Shown here piece by piece: positions 22,100 through 35,099 of a stretch of 64,000 nucleotides of DNA. The stretch covers positions 634,331 through 698,330 of the forward strand of contig MNCI01025456.1 in assembly GCA_015680685.1 (NCBI GenBank), read 5' to 3'. Made by a program: the position numbers and the translations under genes. Under the pieces are notes generated by a model. The model did no database searches. It saw nothing but the letters and a program-made list of their open reading frames with translations, and was not told the DNA's origin. Every line of letters starts with the position of its first letter. The stretch's first letter is position 1. The DNA is from Gnetum montanum. Lineage: Eukaryota; Streptophyta; Gnetopsida; Gnetales; Gnetaceae.

Positions 22100-24690
22100 T
22101 TCCTAAGTTGACTTGTTGAAGTAGCTTGAGCATTGAAGCCTATGAGAATAACTAAGATAGACAAAGGATTCAATAGGCCTACCCTCTTTCACAACTTATG
22201 TTGTTTACTATCCTTAGTCCTAGGCTTATGAGCTATATTCTTATGTTGTTTGGTTGGTGATTTTTTGTTATCTAGCTACCAAGAGATTGTTGCATTGATC
22301 ACCACAGAATGATGTTGGTCAACTTGGATTTTAGGTTTAGTGGTAGTGGGAAGGGGCACTCTAATGACAAATGGTTCTTTAGAAGGTGTAGGTGATGGCA
22401 TCCTTATGACAAAAGGCATCCTTAAACTTGATGAATTTGAAGGATCCCTTTCATCACAAGGAAGTACCTGAATCATAAATGACTTCATGGTAGGTTGAGG
22501 ATTATTGCTAATGTTAAGAACTACTATTTTATAGAGAATATTATTAGCATTTAATGGATATTTGTATACCTACATGTGTTGGTTTTGAGGTTTAACCATA
22601 TTTGACACATCTAGTACCAATTCACCATGATCTAGAATTTTTTATAAATCATCCTTTAACACCAAGTGAAAATATGTATCATGGTTAGGAAGTTGGTGGT
22701 AGTGGTGGAATTTTTTTAGCTTGAAGTATTTAAGCATAGATGGATCATCCTTGGTTATAACAGTGGGATCTTTAGTGATCTCACATAAATTGTCATGCCT
22801 CTTACGGGTTGTTTTGATCATTTCTTTGTATTGGATATGACCACTTTTGAGTAACTAGTCAAGAAGCTCAAATGGTTTCAAGGGAAATTTTGTACATTTG
22901 GAATGATCCTTTCTCTCAAAGTTAGACCTAGATTGGTTGGATGTAGAGGCACCCAATGTTGAAGGTTGAGTAGTCATAGCAAGGATCTTTAGTTGAGTTG
23001 TCTTTGTTCCCTAGGTGATTTTTGTTTCTTTGGCCACATTGGCCATGACTACATGGTTTTATTTTCCTTTATCCATATCCTTTCTTGTATGTTGATTCTT
23101 GTATGTTATGTAGGTAGGATCATCGCTGGCTTCAGTAGCATCCTCTATGCTTTTCATTTGGGAGAAGGCTTGGCTAAGTGATAGTGGGTATAGGTTGTAT
23201 AGTTTAGACTTAATAAAGTCATTAACCATCCCCTTGAAGATGGCTAGAAGATGAGTCTCAACTATGGGTTCAGGATTCTCATTTAGGAGAGCATTCCATC
23301 ATTGTATAAACTTATGTACAAGTTTAAGGGGCCCTTGTTTGATCTTCATCAATTGATCAATTGTTGTATTAGGTTTCAAGTTATACTTGAAACTATTAAT
23401 GAACTATGAAATCCAATCCTCTAGTGAGGTAATGAATCATCTAGGTAATACACAGTACCAATCCAAGGCTTTCACAAAGAGGAATGTAGGGAAGACACAC
23501 ATAACAAATGTGAGACCAAGCTTGTAATAACAAGCACCTAGAATAAAAGGCCATAAAGTATGATCTAGGATCATCCTTACTATTATAGTTGGTGAATTGT
23601 GAGATGGAAATGTAGATGAAAAGGATTATCTATGGGATAGTGGGGCTAATGGAGTCATCTTGGTAGAAGTCCATTATCTTCACTATTTAAGTAGTGCTAG
23701 GTTTGACCTTTCACAACTCTTTGGTAAGGTCTTAGATCATTTGAAAGGCTTGATCCAAGCCTTGAGGCATTCCTGTAGGTTGTAGTATATGTACAACTAT
23801 TTGTGATAGGGGTTAATAGGCTTGGTATCATGCAATGAGCATTGGTATTGATGGAAGAGTTTGGGTAATCATGGTAGCTAAAGGTTTAAATAAAGAAAAT
23901 GATGTTTGAGTTGGGTTTTGAGGTATGAAGGGAATGAAGGAAGTGTAAGAGGCTTGTGTAACTTAGAGCCCTAAAGAGGATCCCACTAGTCTAATGAAGG
24001 GAGGTGATGTTGTAGATACCACTGGGGCTAGATGAACAAAGTAAGGTTGCATGGTGAAGAACATTGACAAGAAATATGATGTAGAGTGAGACACATTTTG
24101 AGGTTGGTGCATGACAATGATAGGTGCAAGGGTGAACATGATGAATACACAAGGGACTAAGGCACCTAACCCACATGAGATCTCAGGGATACCAAACTAG
24201 GGATGGTTAGTTGGGGAGTAGATTGTTGAAAGAGGTTTTCAATGAAATTATCTAGCTCTTATTCTTCCTTGAACTTGTGTTGTTCTTCTTGGTCTTGCTC
24301 TGACTTAATTTCATCACTCAACTCATCTATGTCCATAATCTACACTAACATGCATGTATGCAACTCTATTAACTTTATTTGGTCATAGAAGAAAGGGATG
24401 TACTCATTTTGGTTTTGGTGGATTATCTCAAACTTGTGTTTGGATTCATATTCCATATACAGGATGAGAAGTTCTTCATGGATCTTAGCATAGATGAAGT
24501 TCTAGTATTCTTCATCTATGTTTAAATAGAAAGGGTCTACACCAAGTCTCCTAAGAGATTTTCTACACTCTACAGCCACTGAATCCTTACAATCATATAT
24601 ACGGATAGCTTCTTCACTAGGGATCATGTATGTTATATTAAGGGGTAATATCGTAGAGTAGAAGAAAGGCATAAACAAAGTGTTAAAACA
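22100..24690 (-). pseudogene. Element F gag, decayed, different from the clan gag
   Basis: It opens near 24690 with an acidic segment (RKSLRRLGVDPFYLNIDEEY, then FKEE repeats), then a Pro/Gln/Leu-rich linker (24200-23800) and a capsid-like domain: FIQ.WNALLNENPEPIVETH (about 23310) and HLLAIFKGMVNDFIKSKLY (23255). A Cys/His-like segment, KFHHYHQLPNHDTY (22710), precedes LVLKDDL and ILDHGEL, as in gag proteins with a C/YH..GHxT..C knuckle, although the cysteines are gone. Stops and frameshifts throughout. It shares no block with the gag of D, E, G or H. Confidence 0.65.
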
Positions 24691-25059
24691 AGTGATAGGC
24701 TAAAAGGCTTAGCATATGAACTGTTCAACATATGATACTACTTAGCATGTGAGAGTCTCAACATATGGAGTAATCTCAGCCTTAACCACTACATAGTAGA
24801 AATTTTTCTTTAAAATTTATTAAAGGAAAATGGCTGATTAAAATGTGGTAGTGGAAGCAAGGATTTCTATGTAGACTACAACTACAAGGATAGTGTAAGT
24901 GGTTGTGGTAGTGTTATGCATTGCATTGAAAGAAAATTAATTCTTACATTTTAAAAATGTAGGGAATGATGGTAGCATTACAAATTGTAGTGGAAAAATT
25001 TAATGAAAAAAATATTTGAACTAAGTTGCTAGCTACATACTAAGTTTTTGTGATCACCC

Positions 25060-25250
25060 AACCAAAGTTTGTACTATAGTTTACATGCTAGGTTGTAGGA
25101 AAATCCAAAACAAAATTTTTGCAAAGTTAAAAAGCTAAAATATATTGTAGGTTATATGCTAGCCTTTGTGCACATCCAAAATCTAATTTTAATAAAGTAA
25201 AAAGTTCAAGTTTGTTGGAGGCTATACACTAAATTTTATAAAATGTAGCT
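25060..25250. repeat. Tandem repeat block, unit about 70 bases, first part
   Basis: About three diverged units, each starting near a tatatgctagg or tatacactaa word (25088, 25151, 25225) and continuing with a aatccaaaa-like word. Related units occur at 26510-26990. Confidence 0.65.
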
Positions 25251-26017
25251 CCCAATGGAAAAAAGCAAAGCTTGTGAAACTCATTGAGGATCATTGAACT
25301 TAGAAGAAAAAGGAAAAGGGGGGTGGGGTTGCGGTGGGTTGTATTGTTTTGTGTGGGGGATGAATAAGTTCCCAAAATCAAAATTTATAGCCACAAATGT
25401 CACATCAAAAATTACATAGTTTTCCAACTTGGGTACTCCACAATCAAAGGGTAGTTCACTTGCACACCTTTGGACTTTTTTTTCCTCAAAATGTCGTTTG
25501 AAGGATACCACACCTTGTACAAGCTCTAAGCTCTATTCTAAAGTGATTCATCACTGTGAATCCACTTAACCGCGCAAGATCTCGACAAGCTTAGAATGTG
25601 ATTTCTAGGATCCCACAACCTTTACAACTTGAGCTCCACTCTGGAGTATTGTGACACTACACCAACACTCAATCACGTATGATCTTGACAAGCTTAAGAA
25701 AATGCCTTCTCGCAAGAAGCACATTAACCCCAAGGAGACAATAAGAAAGAGAAAAAAAATTTATAGGGAAAGGGTGCAACTGATTTGTTGGTCCTTGTAC
25801 TTTGAGGTACAGTACCAAAGCACTACAACAGTACAAAAGATGGCACAATGAAGTACATAAATACAATAGAATAATGTTCACAATGATTACTTGATGTTGA
25901 CACTTTCTTGTACACAAAAAATTTCTTTTTTTCTAAGAGAATAAAGTCTTCTTATAACCTTGAAGTTTTTGAAATCACCTTGGAATTTATGCAATGACTA
26001 TCTAATGGCTAGGGAAG

Positions 26018-26285
26018 ATGTCTTCTTCAAGATTGAGACATCTCACTACACAGACTTCAATTCAGGGGAGATGTCTCTTCACCAAAGGAGGCATCTTCAT
26101 GGAGATGTCTTCTCTAGACATAAGACATCTACTATTTTTGAAAGATATCTTCCTTAGATCTTCTTTACTTTGGCCAAGACGTTTTCTCTGGATCTTTTTT
26201 ACTTTAGCCAAGATGTTTTCTTTGGACCTTCTTCACTTTAGCCAAGATGTCTTTTGCTTCTGGGAGACATCTTCTCAACTTTTGG
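26018..26285. repeat. Array of the 8-base near-palindrome AGAYRTCT
   Basis: About eleven copies or close variants in 270 bases, for example agatgtct at 26027, agacatct at 26037, agatgtct at 26068 and agacatct at 26265. AGATGTCT and AGACATCT are reverse complements, so the array has no fixed strand. A second array lies at 61640-61855. Confidence 0.8.
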
Positions 26286-26509
26286 GCTTTACTTCTTGAG
26301 GCTTCCTTTCATTGATTTGGCTCATCCCCAATCTTAGGAACTTCTTCATTTTGTTGTAGTCTTCATCTTTGTCTTATTCTCCTTGAGTACATGTTGTCCC
26401 CACTATGAAAAATCTTTCATTCCTTGAGTCCTCATTTATGCTTGCAAAATCATGACATCCACAACATTTTATATTCTCCATTTTTGTTAAGGTTTTGACC
26501 TACCAAAAG

Positions 26510-26990
26510 GTCAAAACTCATTACAAGCTATACATTGAATTTTAGAAAATCCAACACTTGACGAAAAGTAAAGAAATGGCCAAGCTTGTTACAAGTTATA
26601 TGCTAGGCTTTAGGAAATCCTAGTATTTGGTGGAAAAATAAAAAAATGGTCAAAATTATTGCAAGTTATACACTAGGCTTTAGGAAAGTCCAACACATGA
26701 CAAAAAAATTAGAATAAAGAAAAACTATTTTTAGGTCACATGCAAGGCTTTGAGAAAGCATAACATCAATTTTAAAATTAAAAAAGAAAGCCTAAACAAT
26801 TTACATGCACATCGCTCATTTTGGTGAAAAACACAAAATATATTTTTGTAAGTTGCAGGTACAACACTGGTTTTGGTAACACCCAAAACAAATTTTTGGT
26901 TTTAGGTTTGAAAGCTAAAGCCAATACTAACGAAAAAAATTTTACAAGTAGTTTTTGCAAAAAAAGGTAAGCAAAGACCCTCCTTCAACA
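26510..26990. repeat. Tandem repeat block, unit about 70 bases, second part
   Basis: Four diverged units recognisable by ctatacattgaattttag (26527), tatatgctaggctttagg (26600), tatacactaggctttagg (26668) and acatgcaaggctttg (26739). Confidence 0.75.
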
Positions 26991-27074
26991 TTAGAAAACT
27001 GTAGCACCTAGAAAATGTGGTGTTAGAACTCTAAAAATTTGAGCACAAAATAATTTTTTCCTTGGATCCATGGA

Positions 27075-27432
27075 TGATGAGCGATGAAGGGTACCCCTAT
27101 GCCCAACCATATGAATCACAAAGCACTCATGTATGATTTAGTTGAATTCTATGGACTCTATGTCTTTCGGAAAACTAGTCTTCTAGGAAGTAAACCTTGT
27201 CCTAATAACCATTTGTTGTCTTCTCAATTATACTTGTGATGTATAAAGGTATGATTAAGTGTAATTGAGGCATATGATTTTTATTATTTTATGTTTTATG
27301 CTTTTGGTTCTTAAAATAGGACATTGGAGTATTTTAATAACTAATTTAATTTAACTAATTAACTAATCTCTAACTGGTCCTGACCTAAGCATCTAGTCCC
27401 ACTTTCTATTCACATCATGAACCCATGTATTC
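27075..27432 (-). mobile_element. LTR fragment at the F/C junction
   Basis: The plus-strand reading starts TGATGAGCGATGAAGGG and is colinear with the first 360 bases of the LTR at 41160-42119, sharing the tctaggaagtaaacctt block. It stops at about 27432 where element C ORF3 sequence begins. The U3 and TATA part is therefore missing. Orientation is minus, the same as F and C. Confidence 0.8.
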
Positions 27433-29961
27433 ACTGCTAACAAGGTTCTTGGTAGCAAATCTCTGATTAGTGTATTTTTCCTTGAGTAGCTTGAGTTCCA
27501 TGTTTGCAACCACAAGCTTTTGCTTAGTGTCCATTTGGTGCTTGAAGTTGACCTCGTACAAAAAGTATGAGCTTGCCACTTGCTTCTCCAATTCTAATCA
27601 TGATCATCCAGTAGTCAACATAGGCAAATTTTCATATCAAAGATTGGCTAACTTCATGTATTTTGTAATTTTCTCAATCTACAACTCCTTCATGCAAATT
27701 TCTACCTTATTGTAGGCATCTATCCCATCAATGATAGGTTGCCACAATTCTCTTCATTGCTGGAGTTGTTGGAAAGTTTCATTTAATTTTTTCTTCACCA
27801 ACTAGATGTTCTTTTCATTAACTTCTATTTGTCGAATGACCTGATTTCTATAATGATCCTTGACTCTATCAAATTTGAGAGCATCTGATTTCCCGATGGC
27901 TACCTTTATTGTATTCTTCTAGCAAAGGGCATGGATCTCCTTCATGGAGAGCTTTCTATTTTTAGCTGCTAATCACCTTAGTTCTATGTTTGCATTAGTT
28001 AGTTTCTCTTACTATTGATGCATAAAGTTGATCAAATATTGTTTATGGTAATCAACATTTCATATGTGATGGTTCTTTGCAGTTAGTTGCACATTCTCCT
28101 AGTAGGTTAAACCCAAGGCCTTTTGAATTTTGTGCTATGTAGCCTCTACCAAGGATTGGTAAAACACCACCATCTCCATTACACCTTCAATCCCTTTCAA
28201 TCAAGTGTGAAGTTGTTTAAGAGATTCATCTTTTGTTAATGCCAAGTTGAGAAATGCAAGGTCAAAAATTTAGGCTCTTAATTCAACAAATTCAATATCC
28301 AAGCATTTTTCAACTCCTTGGCAGTTTTGAGTTGCCATTCCAAGATGATGTTTTTGCCCCTTTCCTCTGGCAGCTCTAACTGGGTTGTAGTAATAGTATT
28401 TAGAATATCAAAGACATCCAAAAGTGGTTGCCTGGTTCGCACTAGTTTGTCCAGAAATTCTTTATGTTGTGCTATACTTGATCTACCTCTTATGGTCCCT
28501 ATGGACATCTGCACATCTTTGAATATAGTGATGTTTGATACAAACATCGTAGGTGCATTGAGTGCTTTGACAATCTTATCAACAACCACCTCTGCTGCTG
28601 TCTCCTACCCTTAGTGTTGCATCATTAGCATTATTTCCTTCATGCCTTTCTCCAAGTATATTGAGAAGGTCACAAAGCTGCCAAAAATTTCTGGGAGTGG
28701 TGGCTATTCTACAAGAGATACCATGACCTCTTTAGAGCTAAGATTTGACCTTGTGGATAATTGCCTTCTTTGGGTTGAGATAATGGATCCACCTCCCACC
28801 ATCACGTTGACTATTTGGGCCACCTCATTTAGGTGACTCATCGCTAACTAATACATAGATAGATGCCTACCACTCATGCCTTCTTGTTGCTTTTATTCGT
28901 TCAAGAGCCATTCTCAGTATTTGTGCAACCATTGGGCTATTACAGCGATTTCTAGCACAATTGTTTGAATGGCAAGTGGAGGTGGTGGCTGCTACTTCTC
29001 TTCTTGAATTATCATTGTAGGCATCTTATTTTTCATCATCTCCTCCCAATTAGTGATCAGATCACACCTAACAGCATTGTTTATATAACAGACTATTCCT
29101 TCCCTCCGACAGATTTTTCTAGTGAGGCATGAAAAGGGGAGTGCCTTCCTTCCATGTTCATTATCTTTAAATCACTTCTACATCTCTAGATAGATCAGCT
29201 ATGGAAAGTTAATAGGAAATCTCCCACTCAGAGTAGCACATGCATGGGCAAAAAAGATGGTGACCTTGCTTGGCCTTACCATGGGATTTAGGTGGAAGGT
29301 CATAGTCTTATAGTGCATCCTTTCTACTAGTGTGACTACTCCAAACTTCTTATGGTCAATACCATAGCACCATTGCATCCATTCGTTCTTGATGTTGGGG
29401 TTTGCCTACATTAGAATCTCAATGAGATTTACCCCTATTTCTTACAACGTAAGCACTTTAGCAATGGCCTACATCAAGTAGGACACAGAGATGTCCTTGA
29501 TTTTGACCACTAAACTGGCCTACTTGTTATTCCAAAATAAGAATGTCTCTCCCATGTACCACTCCAAAATGAAAGTGCTAATTGGCCACATGGGAGAGGT
29601 CTTCAATTGGTCCTGTACTTCTTTTAGTGCTTGCTCTAGGAAAAGGGCCAAAGTTTAACTCCTGGAGTACTATTTTTTGGATCTTCCTTGATCTGATTTG
29701 GTTCAGGTAGGCTTCTGTTAAGGTCATCTTAATATTTTCTTGTTGAGTTAGTGCCTCATCTCAATGGGACTATTCTATTGTTGCTGTTGATTTTGGATTT
29801 TGATGAACAGATTCCACCTCAGCGTCTTTCTTAAGAGGACCTATGGTAGGGGTTTCAAGTGATTCTTCTTGGCCTTGTTCTTGGACCCTTCCTATTCTTA
29901 GACATGTCTTCCTTTGTTGATATGGTCCTCTTTCCTACATGTGCTTCCCTTTTGGTGCCAT
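27433..29961 (-). pseudogene. Element C third ORF (ORF3), unknown protein, decayed
   Basis: The start at 29961 reads MAPKGKHM, comparable to MAPNRGQQGE at the same place in H (60105); both are basic. Homology with ORF3 of A: FWNNKQASLVVKIKDIS (29545) and a later MMQH...AAEVVVDKIVKALNA segment (28620-28570). A stretch at about 29360-29210 (ERMHYKTMTFHLNP, then FFAHACATLSGRFPINFP) is the most protein-like part. The longest uninterrupted stretch is 103 codons (28589-28278). Over 2.5 kb long and truncated at its C-terminal end. No domain is recognised. It is downstream of integrase, the place of env-like ORFs in Athila elements, but no transmembrane pattern is visible. Confidence 0.65.
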
Positions 29962-32021
29962 TTGTAGTCACAACACATCCATGGATTAGTAGATATAACA
30001 TGTAACTTAGAATATTTTGAGTACCTTATCTCGTCAGTTAGTTACACTTGGCTAATATTGGACCATGGTAGATTGATATTTATTATTATTTTATTAATTA
30101 ATTTTCATTATAAGTTTCAATAGAGATTGTTGGAAGAGTTTAACTCTATAATTTTATGTTTAAATGTTGATTTCTAAGTTAAACCTCTATGGGAGTTAGA
30201 AAAAATGAAAAAAACTTTTCTATCAAAAATGACACATTTGTGGCCTCCATGACTAAGAGCTTACCTCCAGTAGCTATAGGGTCAAAGAACACAATGATTT
30301 GGATAAATGGTTAAAAAGTTATGGGCTCTAAAAATTTGAAAAACTTCCTTGGCATTTGTGAGCAAATGTGAAAATTTCAAAGGGGGTTCATGCATATATA
30401 TACTATTTTTGCTCTACATCAACGAAGCCACATATATGCATCTACTCTATCAACAAGGCCCCATATATGGAGCCCATAGACGAAATTTTCAAACTTCAAT
30501 ATCTTGAAAAATACAAGGAATTTTTGAATGAACTTGGAGTCCATGGAGTCCTAGAAAAGTCAAGAATATGATGAAATCATTGAAGAGGGTCTTTGAAAGC
30601 TCAAAATTTAAAAAATTTGATGGAGAATATGTGTATATAAAAAACTATGTAAAGGAGCACATGGTTTAATGTAGAAGATGGGTGTACAAAATATTCTGGT
30701 TGCAAGAATGCTTAAGGATAAGGTACTTAATGGATCTAACCAAGAGATATACAAGTGGATCCTTCCCATAGTAAGCACATGCCTTATTTTTCGTTGCATA
30801 ACCTTAACCTAAGGAGCCTATGGGCCCCATAGGTGATTAATGGTTGATGGAAGTTAAGGACAAAAACTTGGAAGATTCTCCAAAGAATTTAAGCATGTTA
30901 GACAAAGACACCAAATCAAGAACATGGACATCAACCGTGAGGTGAGTTATGGGTAGCATAGATGGATGATAGAAAAGGTTGAATGGAATTCTAAATTGAG
31001 GTCATAAGAAGTCCCTTCTATATTTTGTGTTTAAATGACCTAAGAAGATCCATCCTTAGTCTAGATCAAAACCAACCACTTTAGTAACTTCACATTGTCA
31101 CTCCAACATCAATCCATCCCTGTAAGACACAAGAGTGATCCCATAGAAACTACCATTCCATAAAGAGGAGAAAAGAGAAGTAGGAAGTGAGAGAGGGCCT
31201 TAGTTAGAGGGGGCCTTCAACCATGGATAACATGTTTTTCTAGTTCCATAACTAGTGCTTGTAGCCTGTTTATTTATCTAAGGGGTGTGCTTTTAATTCC
31301 CATCATTTTTTTGGTTATTTTTTTTTTGTGTTTTTTTCTTTTTTATTTTTATTTTTGGATGGGAACCACATCATGAAAAGACTTTATTTAACTTTCTGTT
31401 ATTGATCAAGATGGAATAGTTAGTCTATGAAAATACTCATGCACTTGAGTAAGTAGAAGAGTACAAAGAGTATTGAGTTCCCTTGAAGTCACACCCTATG
31501 AAAACCTTTGAATCCTTCCAAATTCTAGAAACTACGAAGGTCACAAATTCATTAAAAGTTTATTTAATAAAAAGAACGTCAAACTGCCAAAACAAGAAAA
31601 GCCATAGAGTTTGTGAATGGGTGGATGTCATGGACTCACTGCCTATTCCATGAAAAAGAAACCATGACTTAGCCATCAATACAAAAATTTAGAAATAGAA
31701 ACAAGAAATTAGCAAACAAAACATCAAGCACAAACCACCATTAGTAACAACTATAGCACCACTGTGTCCTGTTGGCACAAAGCACATTTATTAGCAAAAA
31801 TTAGAAAATCACACTAAAATAAAGTAAAATATATAAGAAAGTGTAAAATATTCAAGAAAGATTTAAATGTACTAATAATGGTGTAAAACAAAAATGATGT
31901 AAAATAGAAAAAGATTTAAAATTAAAAAGGTGTAAAATAAATAAATTACAAAGATAAAAATGTGTAAAAAAAAAAACAGAAAAATTGAGAAGCCACATAG
32001 ATGATTAGCATGGACAGCCAT
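29962..32021 (-). other. Element C non-coding spacer
   Basis: Holds the conserved spacer (30740-31750) shared with A, G and H, for example agtggatccttcccatag at 30750 and ttgaagtcacaccctatg at 31483. The minus strand just before the ORF3 start reads TGTTGTGACTACAA, where H has TTTGTGTGATTATAG, so the AG of the splice-like site is mutated. The plus-strand frame at 30368-30571 (67 codons) has no counterpart elsewhere and is not called. Confidence 0.7.
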
Positions 32022-32036
32022 CTCCCCCACAATTGA
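32022..32036 (-). promoter_or_regulatory. Internal polypurine-like tract, element C
   Basis: The minus strand reads CAATTGTGGGGGAGAT with CATGCTAAT following, matching G (CATTCTAAT) and H (CATTCTAAC). It sits directly after the integrase C-terminus. Confidence 0.5.
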
Positions 32037-32039
32037 GTT

Positions 32040-33300
32040 GGAAGGAGGAGATCCAAAAACTTGAGCATGGTTGCCCATCTATTGATATATTTGTTGCACT
32101 AGCTTGCTTTGGCTTATGGAAAGGCTTTATCTATTGGATGTTGACCAATTGCTTTTTGTTTGGGCTTTCAGGTTTGTATATGATCATGGCCTTAAAAGGA
32201 AAAGTCTCATTAATTATATAAGGTCCCTGCCACAACATTTAGAATTTGGTTTTTTGAGGTACATGTGTGGGATTCTAGTAGAGAACCTTATCTCTCGGTT
32301 CAAATTTTACTTTCCATATTCTAAGATCATGACATTGCTTGTTAAATGCCTTGTGCACTTCATTCAAAGATAGGGATACCAGTCAATTTTTATCTAGCAT
32401 GTTGAGGTTGATCAATCTTTCCTTTTGTGTTAGACTTAGGTCAAGATTCAGATCATAGGGTGTTGAGAGTGTACGAAGCTCAAATTGAATTGGGGGTATT
32501 AGAAGTTTTCGATACACCAACTTGTAGGGAAAGTATCCAATAGGAAGTTTCCATGTTAAGTCATAGGCCCAAAGGGCATTGTTGAGTTTTATGCTCCAGT
32601 CTCTCCTATATTTGCTAGTAGTTCTTGTTAGAATCTTTGTAATCTCCATGTTAGTTACATTTTCTTGACTATTGGCTTGGGGTGATAGGGTGTTGTTAAT
32701 TTATGTTCAACCTCCAAGCATTGCATGATTTTTCGAAAAGTGGCACTTGTCAAATGGGTTCCATTGTTAGAAATCAATGCACATGGCACCCCAAACCTAT
32801 TCATAACATTTTGTTATACAAATCAAGAAATAGTGAATGATATACAATTAGTGATGACTGTTGCTTTTACCCATTTGGTATAGTAGTCAATGGCAACGGT
32901 TATATATGCCTTTTCATTGGATATGGATGTGATGGAAACTATGAAATCTATGCCCCATATGTCAAAGGATTCTAGTGGTTGAATCCACTATTGAGGATCC
33001 TCCATTCATGCGATCATCCCACCATCTTAGTGATAGTGCTCACAATATTGAATAAATTTTTGGGTGTCCCTAAAGATTATGGGCCAATAATATCCTACCA
33101 TCAGGATTTTTATGACTATGCATTTTCTAGCATAGTGACCCCTACAAGGACCTTCATGAGCATCTTGGAAAATGCACTATTGATCTACATCAAGTACACA
33201 CCAATGGACCAAGCCATTGACACACACCTTGTAAAGGTGTCCATTAATTTTCATGAACCACTTAGCTTGATGAAGAAACTATTATTTCTTCTTATGGTCT
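32040..33300 (-). pseudogene. Element C integrase remnant
   Basis: Core blocks on the minus strand: AYITVAIDYYTKWVKAT (about 32915), GVPCALISNNGTHLTSATF (32795), then VTNMEITKILTRT (32660-32620) and WAYDLTWKLPIGYFPYKLVY (32565-32510). The C-terminal domain NPTHVPQKTKF, GPYIINETFPFKAMIIY and VNIQ.IKPFHK ends near 32050. The first catalytic Asp survives (IDYYTK). The second reads Asn (SNNG in place of SDNG). Frameshifts separate the parts. Confidence 0.87.
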
Positions 33301-33479
33301 AGATCTTGTGGTATCTCCTAAGTGAGAAGATAAGTGAGGATGCCATCATACCATTTTGGTTCTATGGGCATTTGTTTGTTTATTGTAGTGGCAAATAGGA
33401 GTTCATTAGGAAATAGATCAAATAATGGGCTTTCTTCCTCTTTATTATTCCATGGTAACTAAGAAAAGTGATCAGCGAC

Positions 33480-34645
33480 CACATTCTCAGTTCCTTTTTG
33501 ATCTACCATTATAAGATTGAACTCCTATAAGTTCACTAGCCATTGTATGACATGGGGGCTTACCATTGGCTTATTCATGAGAAAGTATATGGTACTATGA
33601 TTAGTATGAACAAACACTTTATATCCAAGCACATAGTGCTTGAACTTTTCCAAAGCATACACGAATGCCATTAATTCTTTATCTATGGTGGTGTAATTTA
33701 GTTGTGCATCCACAATGCTTCAACTGCATAAGCACAGCTCCCAAGGTATAATTAGATGCATCTATCATAATATGAAATGGTCTAGGATCAATTAGGTGCT
33801 CATAGAATTAGAGTCTCTACGAGCTTCTACTTGAGGCTCTAGAATGCACCTTCACATTCCTTGATCTAGATGAAAGTAGCATCTTTCTTTGTCAGCTCAA
33901 CCATCATCTTTGCGATCTTAGAGAAATTCTCTATGAATCACTTGTAGTAACCAGTGTGTCCAAGGAATGACTAAACATGTTTGATAATTTCTAGTTGACA
34001 GGTGATTTCTTGGATGATCCTTATTCTTTTGAGCTCTACCTCAATCCCTTCTTACAAAAATTAGTGCCCTAATACAATGCCCTCTTGGACCATGAGATGG
34101 CTTTTCTACCAATTGAGTTGCAGATTTGTTTTTGCACATCTTTTTAGTACTTGCTCAAGGTTGTCTAAGGCTTTCTTGAAAGTAACATTATCAGTGGAGA
34201 AGTCATCCATGAAGACTTTCACTCTACTGCCTATTTGCTATTGAAAAATACTTAAGACCAAGTGTTGGAAAGTGGTAGGAGCATTGCATAGACCAAAAGG
34301 CATCTTGCGATATGCAAAGGTTCCCTAGGGACTTATGAATTTTTTTTGGCTTGATCTTCTGTGCAATCTAGATTTGGTTATAGCCACTATAACCATCCAG
34401 AAAAATATAATAGTAATGTCCAAATATGGTGTCCAGCACCTAATCAATGAATGAAAATAGAAAATTATGTTTGAATGTTCCCATGTTTAATAGCCTAAAG
34501 TTAATGCAAACCCACTATTTGCCACCTCTCTTTGGTACTATAATGAGTGGACTAACCCACTCACTATCCACAATGGGGTAGATGTACCCTATCTTAAGGA
34601 GTTTCTCAATATCCTCCTTAACATTTTGTTTCCATGTTGGTTTCA
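33480..34645 (-). pseudogene. Element C reverse transcriptase and RNase H remnant
   Basis: RT blocks: the N-terminal ...LLKIGYIYPIVDSEW-like region (34610-34560), VFMDDFS at about 34235, KSHLMVQEGIVLGH (34110) and FLGHTGYYK.FIENFSKIAK (33960-33900). RNase H follows, with AQLNYTTIDKELMAFVYALE at 33705 and a NHSTIYFLM segment at 33605. The active-site FxDD is retained. The RNase H is split by frameshift near 33720. Confidence 0.9.
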
Positions 34646-35099
34646 ACTTCCATTTTGGTTGCCACCTTGGCTTCATGGATGGATTAGTGTAAATGTGATG
34701 CTGGCATATTCATGGATCAATTTCAAAGAGTTTAGGATATGACTAGGGAAAGGCTATCGACCATTTATTGATCACTTTCAATAGTTTTCCTTTCTATTTA
34801 GGAGTAAGTTTAGCATTGAGTATGACCAACATGCCATTTTTTAAGAATGCATATTCTAGGTTAGCAAATAAAGTTTTTGGCTCTAGGGGCTCGTGTTGAA
34901 ATTTCTCAAGGATCTCCAACTCTCCCTAATTGGTATCAGCATTTTCATCATCAGAGAGTTAGTGATGAATGTGCTCTAGTTCATCCATGCCTATGATATA
35001 GGTGCATGTTAGGCTCTCAGCAAGTTCCATTCACATTGTGCTACTATCAAAATCAACGGTTAGCCACTAGGTGTCATCGTGTTTTGTGGCTATTGTGTA

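Larger units (their letters stand above)
24700..27074 (-). other. Repeat-rich leader of element F
   Basis: No coding region is supported. It contains two blocks of about 70-base tandem repeats (25060-25250 and 26510-26990) separated by about 1.25 kb that includes an array of AGAYRTCT words (26018-26285). The 27060-27074 end (minus: TCCATGGATCCAAGG) is a poor match to a primer site. The 25265-26500 part may be an independent insertion related to the LTR of element I, because that LTR holds the same kind of array. Confidence 0.5.
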
